64,000 bases of DNA from positions 124,001 through 188,000 of the forward strand of contig CAJNDS010002323.1 in NCBI GenBank assembly GCA_905221605.1. Direction: 5' to 3'. Below the pieces are notes generated by a model that saw nothing but the letters and a program-made list of their open reading frames with translations, was not told where the DNA came from and ran no database searches. Source of the DNA: Symbiodinium natans (taxonomy: Eukaryota; Sar; Dinophyceae; Suessiales; Symbiodiniaceae). Below are positions 21,097-30,864 of the stretch, one piece after another (position 1 is the first letter of the stretch; every line of letters starts with the position of its first letter). A program made the position numbers and the translations under genes.

Positions 21097-22646
21097 GGAG
21101 AGAGAGACAGAGAGCTTGAGATCGCGCGACCAACATTCATAGCACAAATAGTACAGATACCGTGCTTCGTCAAAGCGTCTTGGTTAAGAGATTCAGTGTG
21201 GATTTCCCGAGGTTCGTCTTAGGGTTGGGGTCGCTCGAATTCCAGGGCTTAAGGTTCATGGTCTGGGATCAACCCTGCAGGGAACATCGCTGAGCCCTAG
21301 GCCAGGGACAGCTACGAGAACCCTAACGCGTCTCAATATCGCAACAGGCCCAAGAAATGAAGACTTCAGGGTTGAAAGTGTGAGGACCAGAGTATATGGG
21401 CTGTCGGGGAGTTGGAGAAATAGGGGTGCAGGGACTGAGGTTCAAGCTTTCTGGGAATGAGCGTTGGGTTCGGAGAGTTGGGTTTAAACTTTGGGGCCTT
21501 TTTTGGGCTCTGCACGTCTAGCCATGGACGCCCTGAAAGCCTGAGCCCTTTCGAGGGCAGATTTCAGTTGCTCGCGTCGAAGTGTCGGAGTTGAGGTTCA
21601 GGGCTTGAGGCTTGAGGGTTTTCATTACCTGTGGAGCTTACCTGTGGAGCTTGCCTATAAGGTTGTTGGGGCTTTGGGGGTTTTGAGGTTTAGGACCTGG
21701 TGGTTTAGGACACGGGGCAAAACGTTCTGCATGCAGATTTTTCTGGCACGTCTAGACTACCTTTCCACCTCCTGGCCGCATTGTGCCAAGACCGCGGGTG
21801 CTTGTAGCCCGGGGCGGGTGTAGCAGCAACATATCAACCCGTGCAGCTGGTACTGCAGGAACATTTTCGCAGTCCCAAAGTGACATGGTGACAGGAAGGA
21901 GCTGCACCGGACATATACTGAAGGACCTGGAATCCCAGGTAATTACACCGACCGCCTGCATCCAATAAGACCTTGTAGGGGACTCTGTCACGGGCTTCAT
22001 GATGGTTGTACGGATTCTGCATTTGGGCTTGTAGGGTGTTCTCAGAGCTCTCACTCTTTCCAATTCAGAAGCCTTGTTCAATGAACTGAGCCGCCAGAAA
22101 GTGCTAAGGCGGCCCCTTCGTTCGCCGTCTTCGCTTGGGACCACGTTCGCCGGAAGTGCCTTCGCAAAGGAGCATGGCCTCATCAGTTGCTTCTAGACTC
22201 AGAGGGCCGAAACCCTCCAAAAGATTCCTACAAGACCGACGCCCTGGCCCAAAAACGATCTCACCCGAAACCTGAGACCCTGAGATCGAAAATCTCAACC
22301 CTACACCAAACCTGCACCAAGCATGAACCCCACAAGTCCAACCCCGAAAGTGGGTGCGGCTGCGTAAGGTTGAGGGTGTTTAGGGCTAGGACGTTACTAG
22401 CTATGCTCTGAGGAATCCCTTTGAAAAAAACACCCTAGCCCTAGGCCCTAGACCCCATAATATAGGGGTTATTCTAGGAAAGGCCACCGAAGCCAGAAAC
22501 AGCTCGCATTGTAGGAATTTGGGCTACACAGAGCTATGTGACACACAGGGAACGTTGCCTCTGTCGAGTCAGGCATGGGCGTTGCTTGCGAGCAGGGCCC
22601 TTCAGGGTCCTGGGTGGGGGTTTAAATTCAGCTCCTTACACGAGTC
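20043..22646. other. Repeat-rich stretch, no firm gene
   Basis: Telomere-like clusters lie at 20070-20165, 20550 and 20835-20870. A 143-codon minus-strand open frame (21752-22183, beginning MRPCSFAKALPANVV) has no recognised domain and the opposite strand is partly open too. Confidence 0.35.
21042..21114 (+). repeat. GA microsatellite
   Basis: AGAGAG repeat of about 73 bases with rare C and GGG interruptions. Confidence 0.95.
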
Positions 22647-22821
22647 CTAATGAAACCTCAGCTGCATTGACGTCCAAGCGGCCAGACCAGGATGGTTGGA
22701 GGCACGAGCCGTGTCCAAAGGTGTAAAGCCATCGTCTGTTCTCGCGTCCAAGTTTGCCCGAGCCTGAACCAGTTGCTGCGCGATCTCCAGTTGTCCGTGA
22801 TAGCAGGCCACGTGCAAAGGC
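22647..22821 (-). CDS. Ankyrin gene, last identified exon
   Basis: The acceptor CACAAG|G at 22822-22824 opens PLHVACYHGQLEIAQQLV, then ARANLDARTDDGFTPLDTAR, one full ankyrin repeat plus the start of the next. The frame ends in a TAG at 22647-22649 after a non-ankyrin tail, so this may be the C-terminus. Confidence 0.85.
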
Positions 22822-23070
22822 CTTGTGATTGGAAGCATCACAAATGTCCAAACACAACATTTAACGTCCTCCCCTTCAACACAGTATACTATTCTTCCAA
22901 ATATGTAATGCAGCGATGGGAAGAACTTGGAGGTTGTGGCAGGCTGGTACTCTACGCCTGGCCTCCAATACTCAACATGCAAGAAAATTTCCTAACGTTC
23001 GCTATGAGGTACATTTGGGGCGTTCTAAATCGGGGAGCAGACTATTCCCTTCTGTTCACGGCAAAGAGGC

Positions 23071-23148
23071 GTGATGTCATGTGTGGATAGGCCATTCACG
23101 CACGCGCCGCCGTTGACCAGCACTTGCACAACGTCAGGAAGTCCCTTC
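23071..23148 (-). CDS. Ankyrin gene exon
   Basis: The acceptor CACAG|G leads into KGLPDVVQVLVNGGACVNG then LSTHDIT. The exon ends at AC|GC (donor GC at 23069-23070). Splicing to 22821 gives an exact ankyrin boundary (DITPLHVAC). Confidence 0.85.
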
Positions 23149-23207
23149 CTGTGCTTTCATTCATGCACTCTCGAAGGCCCGAAACAAAAAGTCCTATTCG
23201 GCCCAGC

Positions 23208-23370
23208 TTCAGACAGGCAATATGCAGCGCCGTCGTGCAGCGATTGTCAGTGGACTTAGTTGCCCAGCACTCTAACTGCTCTAACTTCCACTGCAGCGTT
23301 CGCATGCTGACCAGCAGCGCCGCTGTATCCCCCAAGGCTGATGCTGGAACTACGATGTCCCCAAGCTGAA
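23208..23370 (-). CDS. Ankyrin gene exon, 5' boundary uncertain
   Basis: The exon reads TDNRCTTALHIACLK at its 3' end and stops before a GC donor at 23206-23207. Joining to 23148 gives ALHIACLKKGLPDVV. Upstream, LGDTAALLVSMRTLQWKLEQ is open but less typical of ankyrin, so the acceptor is unsure. The intron to the next exon would be only about 59 bases. Confidence 0.72.
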
Positions 23371-23648
23371 CTACAACTTTAAACCCTAAGCTTTTAACCC
23401 TGAGCCATGTCTCACATCTAAACCCGTCGAAGTGCCTCAACGTCACATGCTCGGCCACGAGTGAGGGGGTAGCCCTAAACCAGTATAAACCCTGACCTCC
23501 ACGGAAGCGGGGCGAGGGTTTAGGGTGTGGGGGTGCTGGGTGTTGGTTTAAAGTAGGCACCCTTTGTTGACGGGGGTTTCATTAGGACTCAGGGTTTTTT
23601 CTGTTGAGAACCCACCAGGGAAGGGACCCTGATTCAGAATAAGCCAGC

Positions 23649-23729
23649 CCAGTGGCGTGGTTGGCCTTGGCACCGCATTGAAGTAGGAAGCGCACGAGAT
23701 CTGTGCGCCCCTCCAGACAGGCCATGCTC
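23649..23729 (-). CDS. Ankyrin gene exon
   Basis: The exon reads MACLEGRTDLVRFLLQCGAK then ANHATG, a near-perfect ankyrin helix pair. The likely donor is GC after ACTGG (23647-23648). The acceptor is AAG, preceded by the TA microsatellite. Confidence 0.75.
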
Positions 23730-23738
23730 CTTGGCTTA

Positions 23739-23739
23739 G

Positions 23740-23772
<33 letters not shown>

Positions 23773-23797
23773 TGTGTATATATATATATATGTATAA
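23739..23797 (+). repeat. TA microsatellite
   Basis: (TA)n with an inner T9 run, just upstream (minus sense) of an ankyrin exon. Confidence 0.95.
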
Positions 23798-24239
23798 GGA
23801 TTAAGGATTTCAGGGCTTAGGGTCTGGGATTTCGGTTTAGAGTATTAGGGTTTAAGGTTCACAGCGAACCTCAGCCACAAACCAGGGAAGCAACGACGGA
23901 GGGAAGCAGGACGCCAAACACTACCGCTTCGGGTTCAGGGATCTGACCCTTGGGGCCTAGGGGCAACCGCAAAACCTTGGTAGCCCAGTCACCACACATT
24001 TCAGTGAGGGTGCCCTTTTTGGGGTTGGCTACTTTGTAAGGGAAGCTAGAGGAAGCCAGACCCGACAACAGGGAACAAGGATACCACTGGGCTACCAAGA
24101 AACCAGTCAGATTCTGCAATTACAAGCCCCACAGACTTGATGAACACCCTCTTCGAACACCCTTCTTCTTCCAAGAGCCGACTTGGTGGTCTTCAATGGG
24201 GAGTTAGAGAACTGGGTACCCTCTCCTGGTGGAAGGGTA
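23798..24239. other. Intron of the ankyrin gene, no exon recognised
   Basis: One ankyrin exon is expected between 24341 and 23729 but I could not find it here. A minus-strand open stretch (23871-24119) has no ankyrin pattern. Confidence 0.4.
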
Positions 24240-24340
24240 TCCTAAACCCTAAACCCTGAAACCCTGAAACCCTGAAACCCTGAACCCTAAACCCTAAACC
24301 CTGAACCCTAAACCCTAAACCCTGGAAACCCTAAACCCTC
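24240..24340 (-). repeat. Telomere-like cluster at the 5' end of an ankyrin intron
   Basis: About 13 CCCTAAA/CCCTGAA heptamers on the plus strand (TTTAGGG on the gene strand) begin directly at the exon boundary. Confidence 0.9.
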
Positions 24341-24450
24341 CTTCAGGGAGCCGAGGTGCAGGGCCGAAGCGCCAGTGCTGGGTGAAACTGCATCAAGCTC
24401 GGCACGAGCTTCGACCAAGACGCGCGCGATCTCCTTGGGCTTTCGAAGGG
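24341..24450 (-). CDS. Ankyrin gene exon
   Basis: The minus strand reads ALRKPKEIARVLVEARAELD then AVSPSTGASALHLGSLK. It is bracketed by CCCTAAA on the left and TTTAGGG on the right. The donor looks like GA (AAG|GAGGGTTTAGGG), a non-canonical type known in dinoflagellates. The 5' join to the preceding exon is out of phase, so another exon is probably missing. Confidence 0.75.
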
Positions 24451-24579
24451 CTCATATAGGGTTTGTAGGATTTAGGGTTTGTAGGATTTAGGGTCTAGGA
24501 TTTAGGGTTCAGGGTTCAGGGTTTAGGGTGGGAGAGGGGGGATGAATTACGACTTCTGAATCTGGCGCCCTCAAATATC

Positions 24580-24725
24580 TTCACGGCGCGAGTGGCTTTC
24601 GGGAAGAAGGGGCCCCTCTTGATTTCCTACGAGAGTGCCTCGTGGAACATGACCCCATGGCTCTTGAACCGCTTTCTGGCTGGGAGTGGCCGGCGCTGGC
24701 TCTCCAGATCTTTGAGTTCACACCT
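24580..24725 (+). CDS. Unassigned island, plus-strand frame
   Basis: The plus strand reads GAPLDFLRECLVEHDPMALE then PLSGWEWPALALQIFEFTP and TGA. It looks protein-like but opposes the surrounding ankyrin gene. It could be a fragment inserted in the intron. Confidence 0.25.
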
Positions 24726-25329
24726 TGACTGCTCCGATCCCTGGCGAAGAAACTGCTAAGAAATCCAGATTCGCCGGCTGGAGCTGAACCCTGAAACCCT
24801 GAGAAAATTGAGAGCATGTTCCAAAAGCAAATGCTCAGTATTCCTGGCACCCAAGGGCCTCTAGCATCATGCAGTACATTCCTTACACCTTAGCGCCTCT
24901 AGGATGGCCGTGTTTGCATGTTCTTACAGTTCATGGCCATGGCCTATGTTATTTCTTGGAGATTACAGTCGGTGCCGAAAACCCATTTTTGACTCCCTGT
25001 GGAGACATGAGGGCCCCAATTGTCGTAGTGACAACAAGGGCGAGTGTAAGTCGCTGGTTTGTTTGAGACCCCTGAACCTTTTTTTTCCAAACTTTCCAAC
25101 TTTCTTTCTTCACATGGGATTGATGAATCTATGAAGGGGGGGGCCTCAACCCAAGCTTTACGCCTCAGCGGTGTCTGTAGGACGTTGGACATCCCTTTGG
25201 CTGCTCCTTGTCTGGCAGGGTTCTCAAGCTTGAGGGACGGGTTTATGTTTGGACCCTATAGGTTTAGGGTGTAGGGTTTGGGGTTAGGGTTTAGGGTTTA
25301 GACCCTAAACCCTAAACCTCCATATAAGC

Positions 25330-25964
25330 CCAGCAGCGAGATGACCGAACGTGCTGGCAGTGTGCAGCGGGGGCCCATGGTCGTCATCGCAGCTGTTGAT
25401 GTCAACGCCCAGCCCAATGAATAAGCGCACGGCCTCCGTATTTCCGGTGGAGCAAGCAAAACGTAGGGCGTCGGTTCCATCAGCACCGCTCTCAAGCAGG
25501 AATTGCACTATCTGAAGCTGCTCATTCATGCAGGCTGCTAGCACCGGCGTCATTTTCTTGGCCGGCATGCGTATGCACGCCCCATACTGCACCAAGACAC
25601 GAACGACATCGAAAAAGCCTCGCGCACATGCAGTGAGCAGAGGTGTGAAGTCATCAGTGCCAGCAACGCTGTTGACATCCGCGGCAGCCTCGCAGAGCAA
25701 ACGCGTCATCTCCTCATTGCCGAGGCCGCACGCTATGTGTATGGGTGCCACGCCATTTGGGCCATTGGGGCATGCATTGGCATCGGCCCGAGCCTCGATG
25801 CATACTCGTGCAACGGGCACATGCCCTTGAGCACAGGCGAGGTGGAGGGGCAGCGCGCCGTTCCCTTGCGCTGTGCCTATGTCAGCCCGGTGCCGCAGCA
25901 GCCAACGTGCGACCTCTGTCTGGCCGCGCGCGCAAGCCCAGTGCAAGGGCGTCCTCCCACGATC
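25330..25964 (-). CDS. Ankyrin gene, main exon (about six repeats)
   Basis: The acceptor CTTCAG|GAT (25965-25967) opens DRGRTPLHWACARGQTEVAR. Six consecutive ankyrin repeats follow, with LPLHLACAQGHVPVARV, APIHIACGLGNEEMTRLL, TPLLTACARGFFDVVRVL, TPVLAACMNEQLQIVQFLL, ALRFACSTGNTEAVRLF and PPLHTASTFGHLA. Loop residues such as ADANA and GVDINS are typical. The frame then runs into TTTAGGG repeats, so the exon must end near 25330, possibly at a GC donor. At 635 bases this is the longest exon in the gene and has no telomere-like motif inside. Confidence 0.92.
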
Positions 25965-26367
25965 CTGAAGATGTTCTTTTTTTGGGTTGCCCAGAAACTA
26001 TAGATACCAAGTAGCCTAGGAATAAAGGCCTTTCTAAGAGAGTCTAACCTGTAGACAAAGCGAATAAGGGCCGTCTCTGGGTCGGAAATCCGCTGTGTTT
26101 CCTAGACTGTCGTGTACTCGTGCTACAACGATTCTGTTATAAATAGGGAAAAGCCTCAGCCTTTCTGTCTAGATTCAATGTGTGCGCCCTTACTTTGGGC
26201 CCTACATTTGGGGTTTATGTGCTTTCTACAACTACACCCAAATGCTTTCGGGGTTCCTAGAGTCTCCCAAGAAGTGTCTACGGCCCATACTACAGGCCCA
26301 CCCGAAACCCTAAACCCTAAAGCGAAAACCTACCGTAATTTCCAAATCCCATCATCAGGGGAGGCAC

Positions 26368-26450
26368 CGCTGGCTTCGCAATGTCGGCCAAGGCCTGCAA
26401 GAGCAACTTGGCGCACTTGAGGCTGCCACGCTTGGCCGCCAGACACAAGC
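26368..26450 (-). CDS. Ankyrin gene exon
   Basis: The acceptor AAAAG|GC opens LCLAAKRGSLKCAKLLLQA then LADIAKPA, ending at GCG|GTGCC (GT donor). Joined upstream and downstream it forms one complete ankyrin repeat. It is bracketed by CCCTAAACCCTAAA on the left and TTTAGGGTTTAGGG on the right. Confidence 0.88.
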
Positions 26451-26736
26451 CTTTTGTTGGGAGGTTTAGGGTTTAGGGTTATGAGGTTTAAGGAACCTCT
26501 GAGTTTATAGGGGTGAGAGTGTTTAGGGGAGCCTAACCTCAAATTTAAGAACGGTATGGGAGAAATGCTGGTCTCGCTGGCCCTGGAGAGGAATTACCTC
26601 TGCTAGAAGTGTCTCTAAGCCTCCTAAGTCCGTTAACCCTTTAAGCCCTATAAGACCTGTATACCCTACAAGCCCTGGAATCCCTGCAAGCCCCTAAGCC
26701 CGACCCCAAACCACACCCTAAGGCCTGCAAATAAAT

Positions 26737-26850
26737 GTATATGGTTAGTTCCCTAAATTGTGGTCCCTTTTTGGGTACACCATATAGTACGACACCCTTA
26801 TAAAGACGGGTCCCAAAACAGACCAGAATTTAGAGAACTGCCCATATACG
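26737..26850. mobile_element. Foldback (MITE-like) element in an ankyrin intron
   Basis: Imperfect terminal inverted repeats of about 35 bp begin GTATATGGTTAGTTCCCTAA on the left and end AATTTAGAGAACTGCCCATA on the right. It lies directly beside the exon ending at 26876 and has no coding capacity. Confidence 0.7.
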
Positions 26851-26875
26851 GGCTCGGTCAGGAAGCAGGTGAGGC

Positions 26876-26971
26876 CTCTCTGCAATTGAGCATTGGGGTC
26901 CTGAGGTTGATACAACAGGGCTTCCAGCGATGGCACGTCGTCATGAGAAATGGCGGTCGCAAGCGCCTTTC
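26876..26971 (-). CDS. Ankyrin gene exon, linker before the repeats
   Basis: The acceptor CCTAG|GA (26972-26975) leads to KALATAISHDDVPSLEALLY then QPQDPNAQLQRG. The LEALL.(R/Q)PQDPN pattern is the usual start of the repeat array in Suessiales ankyrin proteins. The donor is GC (AGAG|GCC); joining to 26450 is in phase. Confidence 0.85.
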
Positions 26972-27116
26972 CTAGGTAGCCGAGTAGCCATGTTAAAGCA
27001 AAAGGTACAGATTTCTGTCGATTCGTTTTAAGTTGAAAAGGAAGCCATAATCACAACCCACAAGGGCAAAAGGGTGTGCCACTGGGCTTCTTAGTCGCCG
27101 ACTGCTGGATCGGGGC

Positions 27117-27261
27117 TACAAAGAGACAGCAGGACCAGGTGTAACATGCCTGGGAAGTCCAGCGGTGTCTCGTCGCTCAAGAGTTGCGCTCCACGCAGCA
27201 GCCGCTGCCGAAATCGGGGCTGCCCCATCAGCAGCTCAAGACGCCCCTTCAGATTCTGCAC
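27117..27261 (-). CDS. Ankyrin gene exon, ubiquitin-like segment
   Basis: The minus strand reads VQNLKGRLELLMGQPRFRQR then LLRGAQLLSDETPLDFPGML and HLVLLSLC. This is the second half of a beta-grasp (ubiquitin-like) fold; RFRQRLL and the final LVLL strand are the hallmark of the family. A CAG at 27256-27258 could be an acceptor, or VQ may be within the exon. A GC donor after TGTA (27117) joins the next exon in phase. The exon with the first beta strands and the start codon is not found. Confidence 0.78.
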
Positions 27262-27534
27262 CGTGCTGCCGCCTTACATAGCTGCGTCCAAGATTCCCAA
27301 AACAGGCCAGGGAGCCCAATACATCTCAATACGCCTTAACCAATCGAAGACAACCCGCAAACGTTGTGTCAACAACGCTTTTTCACAAAGGCTGTACGCA
27401 GAAAGCGCTGAGGGTCCACTTAAATGACTGCAACTACTGCAAACCACTCTACGGGTGCCTGCAGGTATGCTGGTTCCAAACCCTACGAAGCCCTCCACCC
27501 TGAATCTCTGAACCCGATAACACGCTAAATCCTC

Positions 27535-27635
27535 ATATAGGGGCCTTAATAATTAGAAGAGGGTTTTGGGCGTTTTGGGAGTTATTCTCGTATAATTGTA
27601 AGGGGACCACAAGGGAATACTATTCGTCATTATTC
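27535..27635. mobile_element. Single-ended copy of the GGTTTTGGGGGTTATT repeat family
   Basis: The sequence (AGGGTTTTGGGCGTTTTGGGAG..., then TATAATTGTAAGGGGACC) matches the two inverted ends of the element at 44978-45300. Confidence 0.55.
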
Positions 27636-27679
27636 CGACCTCTATAGCACACCCTTAATCCTAAGTGTTGCGAGGACCA

Positions 27680-27800
27680 GGTGCCAGAAGTTGCGAGCTC
27701 CTCCATCTCCAACGCAGACAAGGCTAGCACTTCCACACCAGAGGTCATCATCACAACTCGTAGCATTGAGGGACCGAAGGAGGGACCCTATGAGGGACCT
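27680..27800 (-). other. Coding-like island open on both strands
   Basis: The minus strand reads LNATSCDDDLWCGSASLVCV and the plus strand reads CEDQVPEVASSSISNADKAS. It lies upstream of the ankyrin gene and could hold its first exon, but neither strand is favoured. Confidence 0.3.
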
Positions 27801-28033
27801 GGCAGTTTAGGGTTTAGGGCTTAGGGTTCTTGACACTTGGTCCAGCGGATAACAAAACATGCGCATCAATTCATTAACTAGAAATGGATAGGGCTTCGGG
27901 GGTTTTCTTGTGTCACGGTCAAGGCTTGATGGGCTCCATGACTCGAGGCTGTTTTGCCCAACGCTGCAACGTGCAAAGCGAGCAGATAAGAAGTCAGGTC
28001 CCCTGAAGCAAACAGAAACGCCCACCTCCTGAG

Positions 28034-28034
28034 A

Positions 28035-28062
<28 letters not shown>
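28034..28062 (+). repeat. CA microsatellite
   Basis: (AC)n, about 14 units. Confidence 0.95.
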
Positions 28063-28065
<3 letters not shown>

Positions 28066-28389
28066 CCCTTTGCTTATGCCAGTCCGGGCACTCATCGTGG
28101 CTATTGATATCTGTATCTCTGCCAACCCAGCATAGCGAACACAAAAGATCGCACCCTTGCGTATAAGAAAGGCTGCCTTGAGGGTCTTAGAAGTCTTAAT
28201 TAAGATCTGGAGCCTTGTCCCAACACGCTTCTTGACTTTCTTGCTAAGTACTCAAGGGGTGCAAAGGTTGACTCCTGCGGCTCGAAGCGGGTTCTTTTCC
28301 TTCAAGGGGCGACGGTACACATCCCCCCGTCGTGAGCTTGAAGGGCCCTCGAAACCCGAATGCCCTGTCAGCCCTTAGAGCCCTCAAAC

Positions 28390-28454
28390 CTGATACACGA
28401 GGGCAGCACGCCTGGTCAGCTCAAGGCTGGCCTCCAACTTGGCGATCTCCTTGG
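28390..28454 (-). CDS. Candidate coiled-coil exon
   Basis: After TTCCTCAG (acceptor) the minus strand reads KEIAKLEASLELTRRAALVY then Q, ending at TATCAG|GTTTG (GT donor). The heptad pattern suggests a coiled coil. Upstream RQIAATISYSSA is also open and may belong to it. Confidence 0.5.
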
Positions 28455-28740
28455 CTGAGGAATAAGAGATCGTTGCAGCGATCTGGCGATACGGAGCAGG
28501 GGGCTGTGAAGAGGATAGGTGGTTCCCTTCGACCTGCGGTTGTGGCCCGGCAGTGACTCGGGGGATCCTGTGACCATCACAACAGCCTCAGCCCCAAGAC
28601 ACCCCCTACTCCCCGAAGATCTGTTTTGAGGGGTAGGGCCCATGGTTGTGAGGTTACACCGAAACCTTACTAGTTGGGGAGTAAGGGAAGTCAGCGGTAC
28701 CTCAGAACCCCTTGAAGAAGCCCTAAGCCCTAAACCCCAA

Positions 28741-28831
28741 GTCTTCAGCCCCAGACAATTCCAGAACTAGCATAAACACCTCCCGAGGCTCGTCGCCATT
28801 CTTGAAGCCTTGGGTCAGCGCAGCCTGCTTC
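28741..28831 (-). CDS. Candidate exon
   Basis: The acceptor TCAAG|G opens KQAALTQGFKNGDEPREVFM then LVLELSGAED. It is bracketed by CCCTAAACCCC on the left and a TTTAGGG cluster on the right. It probably belongs to the same gene as 28390-28454. Confidence 0.5.
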
Positions 28832-28839
28832 CTTGATTG

Positions 28840-30864
28840 GGTTCCGGGTTTAGGGTTTAGGGTTTGGAGTTTCTGGACGGTTGTAGATTTTCCTGGAGAG
28901 GGGGGGGGAGAGGGGCAGGGGATTTTCGGGGGTTTGATGTAAGGGGGTTTTGTGACAAGGCTTTCCGTTGTTTGCAGCGGTTGCTCCATAGGTTGCTTCC
29001 TGTGTTTTGTGGGTTTTGGGGTTTGAACCAAGGTTAGGACAAACAGCGCTTGGAGATCTCCCCTGTGCGTTCTTGCTGGGATCTATTCTACAAGGCTTCA
29101 CACACGGCTGACCTTTTGCACCAAACCAAAATGACAGCGAGAAGCATGAAAACAAATCTGTTAGACATCGCCGTAAGCCGAAATGACAACGAACTGGAGT
29201 CACAAATCGGCTGCAGCACTATAGCTTACGTTTTTTCAGGCTTATGCTTTTGGATTTGTCCCGGCTGCTCTCCGGCACGCCGACATGTCCTGTGTTTATC
29301 CGATGTTTGCACTTTTGATACGTTCAACCCGGCGCCTTCATAAAGGCAACCTTCGCTCAGCATGAAGCTTACCAACTGCCTTCTATCACTATCAAGGCCA
29401 GGGGCATTGAGGGTAGGGCTCAGGGTTCAGTAAACCATAAACCATTAAAACACCCACACTTTTTTGAGAGTTCTCGACCCTGTGCCCACTAAGCCTAAAA
29501 GCCTCCTGTTCTCTCTGAACCCTAAACCCTCTAAACCATAAACTCCCCTGCGCCCGATGAACCCTAAACCCGGAACCCTGTGAACCCTAAACAATGTCGA
29601 TCACATACCCCTACGCGTCCCAATCAACGAATGCCTAAAACTCCCCAAAGCCCAACAAGGCCTTCCGAACTTCTGCCGCCAAGTCGCAAGATCTCTGCGC
29701 TAAATCGCCTGTCCAGGAATCAGGGAGTAGGGGTTTTAATGTGACTAGGGGTTTTCAGAATTTTTGGTTTCGAGGTTTTTAGGCTTTAAGGGCTTAGGAG
29801 TGCAGCGTTGTTGGGGTTTTCAAGGTATTGACGAGTTTACGGCGGTACTTAACGGGCTTCCGAGTATAGGGCTTCACGGGTTTCAGGGCCTGAGGCTTTA
29901 AGAGTTTATGGCTTTGAGGGTAGTTAGGGTTTCAGTGGTCTGGGAGCCATGTTTCGGTGTTGAAGCAGTTACGCACTTCGAGCATTTCAAGGATTTGAGG
30001 AGTTTAGGGCTTCTGGTATTCAGAATTTCTAGGAGTGCATGTGTGGGTTGCCTGCACAAACTAAAATCCTCGAACCCGAAACCATAAAACCCCCTACACG
30101 CCCTGAAGCCCTGTTTGGGCGGGGCAGCTTCGGAACAGGGAGACTAACCCTAAACCCTAAACTCTGAACCCTTGACCCCGCTGAACCCTGAAAGAAACTA
30201 GGCCCTAGGCCCCAGAGCAACCTCGGAACAAAGGGGGAGCCGGAGCCCCCAAAAACATCATCGGAATAAGGGGGCCAAACCTGGGTCCTAGCCAGGGCTC
30301 AAGGCTGAGAACTCTGAGACTAAGTTCCAGATTCAATGATATTCTTCCTGTTGTGTAAAGGTTTGGGAGCTTCCTAGCCTCGGCCCTCGAATGTACTATT
30401 CTTAGCTTCTTACTGCTCCTGTCTTGCCTGTCTTGCTGCAACTTTTCATTCTCTCCTATCCTTAACAGTGTTTGCTAAATATTTGAAAACCTTCGTCTAA
30501 ACCCTAAACCCTCAACCCTAAACCCAAAACTTAGTGCGGGGATGCCCTGAACTCTGTGCGCCCTGAAAGAGCAGAAACTGGCCAGGCCTGGCTCTTTGCT
30601 CACGGGCAAGCTCGGAATCCTCCGACACACAAGGCCCATGTGCCTACAAATCTTTATATTTATATTTATATATATATATGGTCACCCCCCCCCCAATGGA
30701 CCCACCGCGGGCCTTGATCTTTGCAAAAGTACCGCAAATACCGATAAAACCTATGCTGTCTGGTGATTTTCCGGTGACCGGATTTTTGACTGTATTCCTT
30801 AATTCACCCTCTCACACACGCACGGAGGGTTTTGCTTTCTGTTGGCTTTTGTTTATAATTTAAG
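28840..30864. other. Mostly non-coding; TTTAGGG/CCCTAAA clusters
   Basis: A 97-codon plus-strand frame (29050-29343) and a 117-codon minus frame (28850-29203) overlap and neither is family-like. Telomere-like clusters lie at 28848-28870, 29510-29595 and 30145-30190. A poly-C run lies at 30685-30694. Confidence 0.4.

Larger units (their letters stand above)
22647..27261 (-). other. Gene model: multi-exon ankyrin-repeat gene with ubiquitin-like N-terminal segment
   Basis: Nine exon pieces on the minus strand read, in order: a ubiquitin-like segment (27117-27255), a linker (26876-26971), then ankyrin repeats (26368-26450, 25330-25964, 24341-24450, 23649-23729, 23208-23370, 23071-23148, 22647-22821). 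Joining 26876|26450, 26368|25964, 23208|23148 and 23071|22821 restores unbroken ankyrin consensus, for example DPNAQLQRG|LCLAAKRG and LSTHDIT|PLHVACYHG. Donors are GC at three of these joins and GT at one; acceptors are AG|G. Ankyrin repeats mediate protein binding; partner and location are unknown. An exon is probably missing between 25330 and 23729, because repeats there do not join in phase. The 5' start exon is not identified. Introns carry telomere-like repeats and two foldback elements lie in or beside the gene. Confidence 0.85.
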
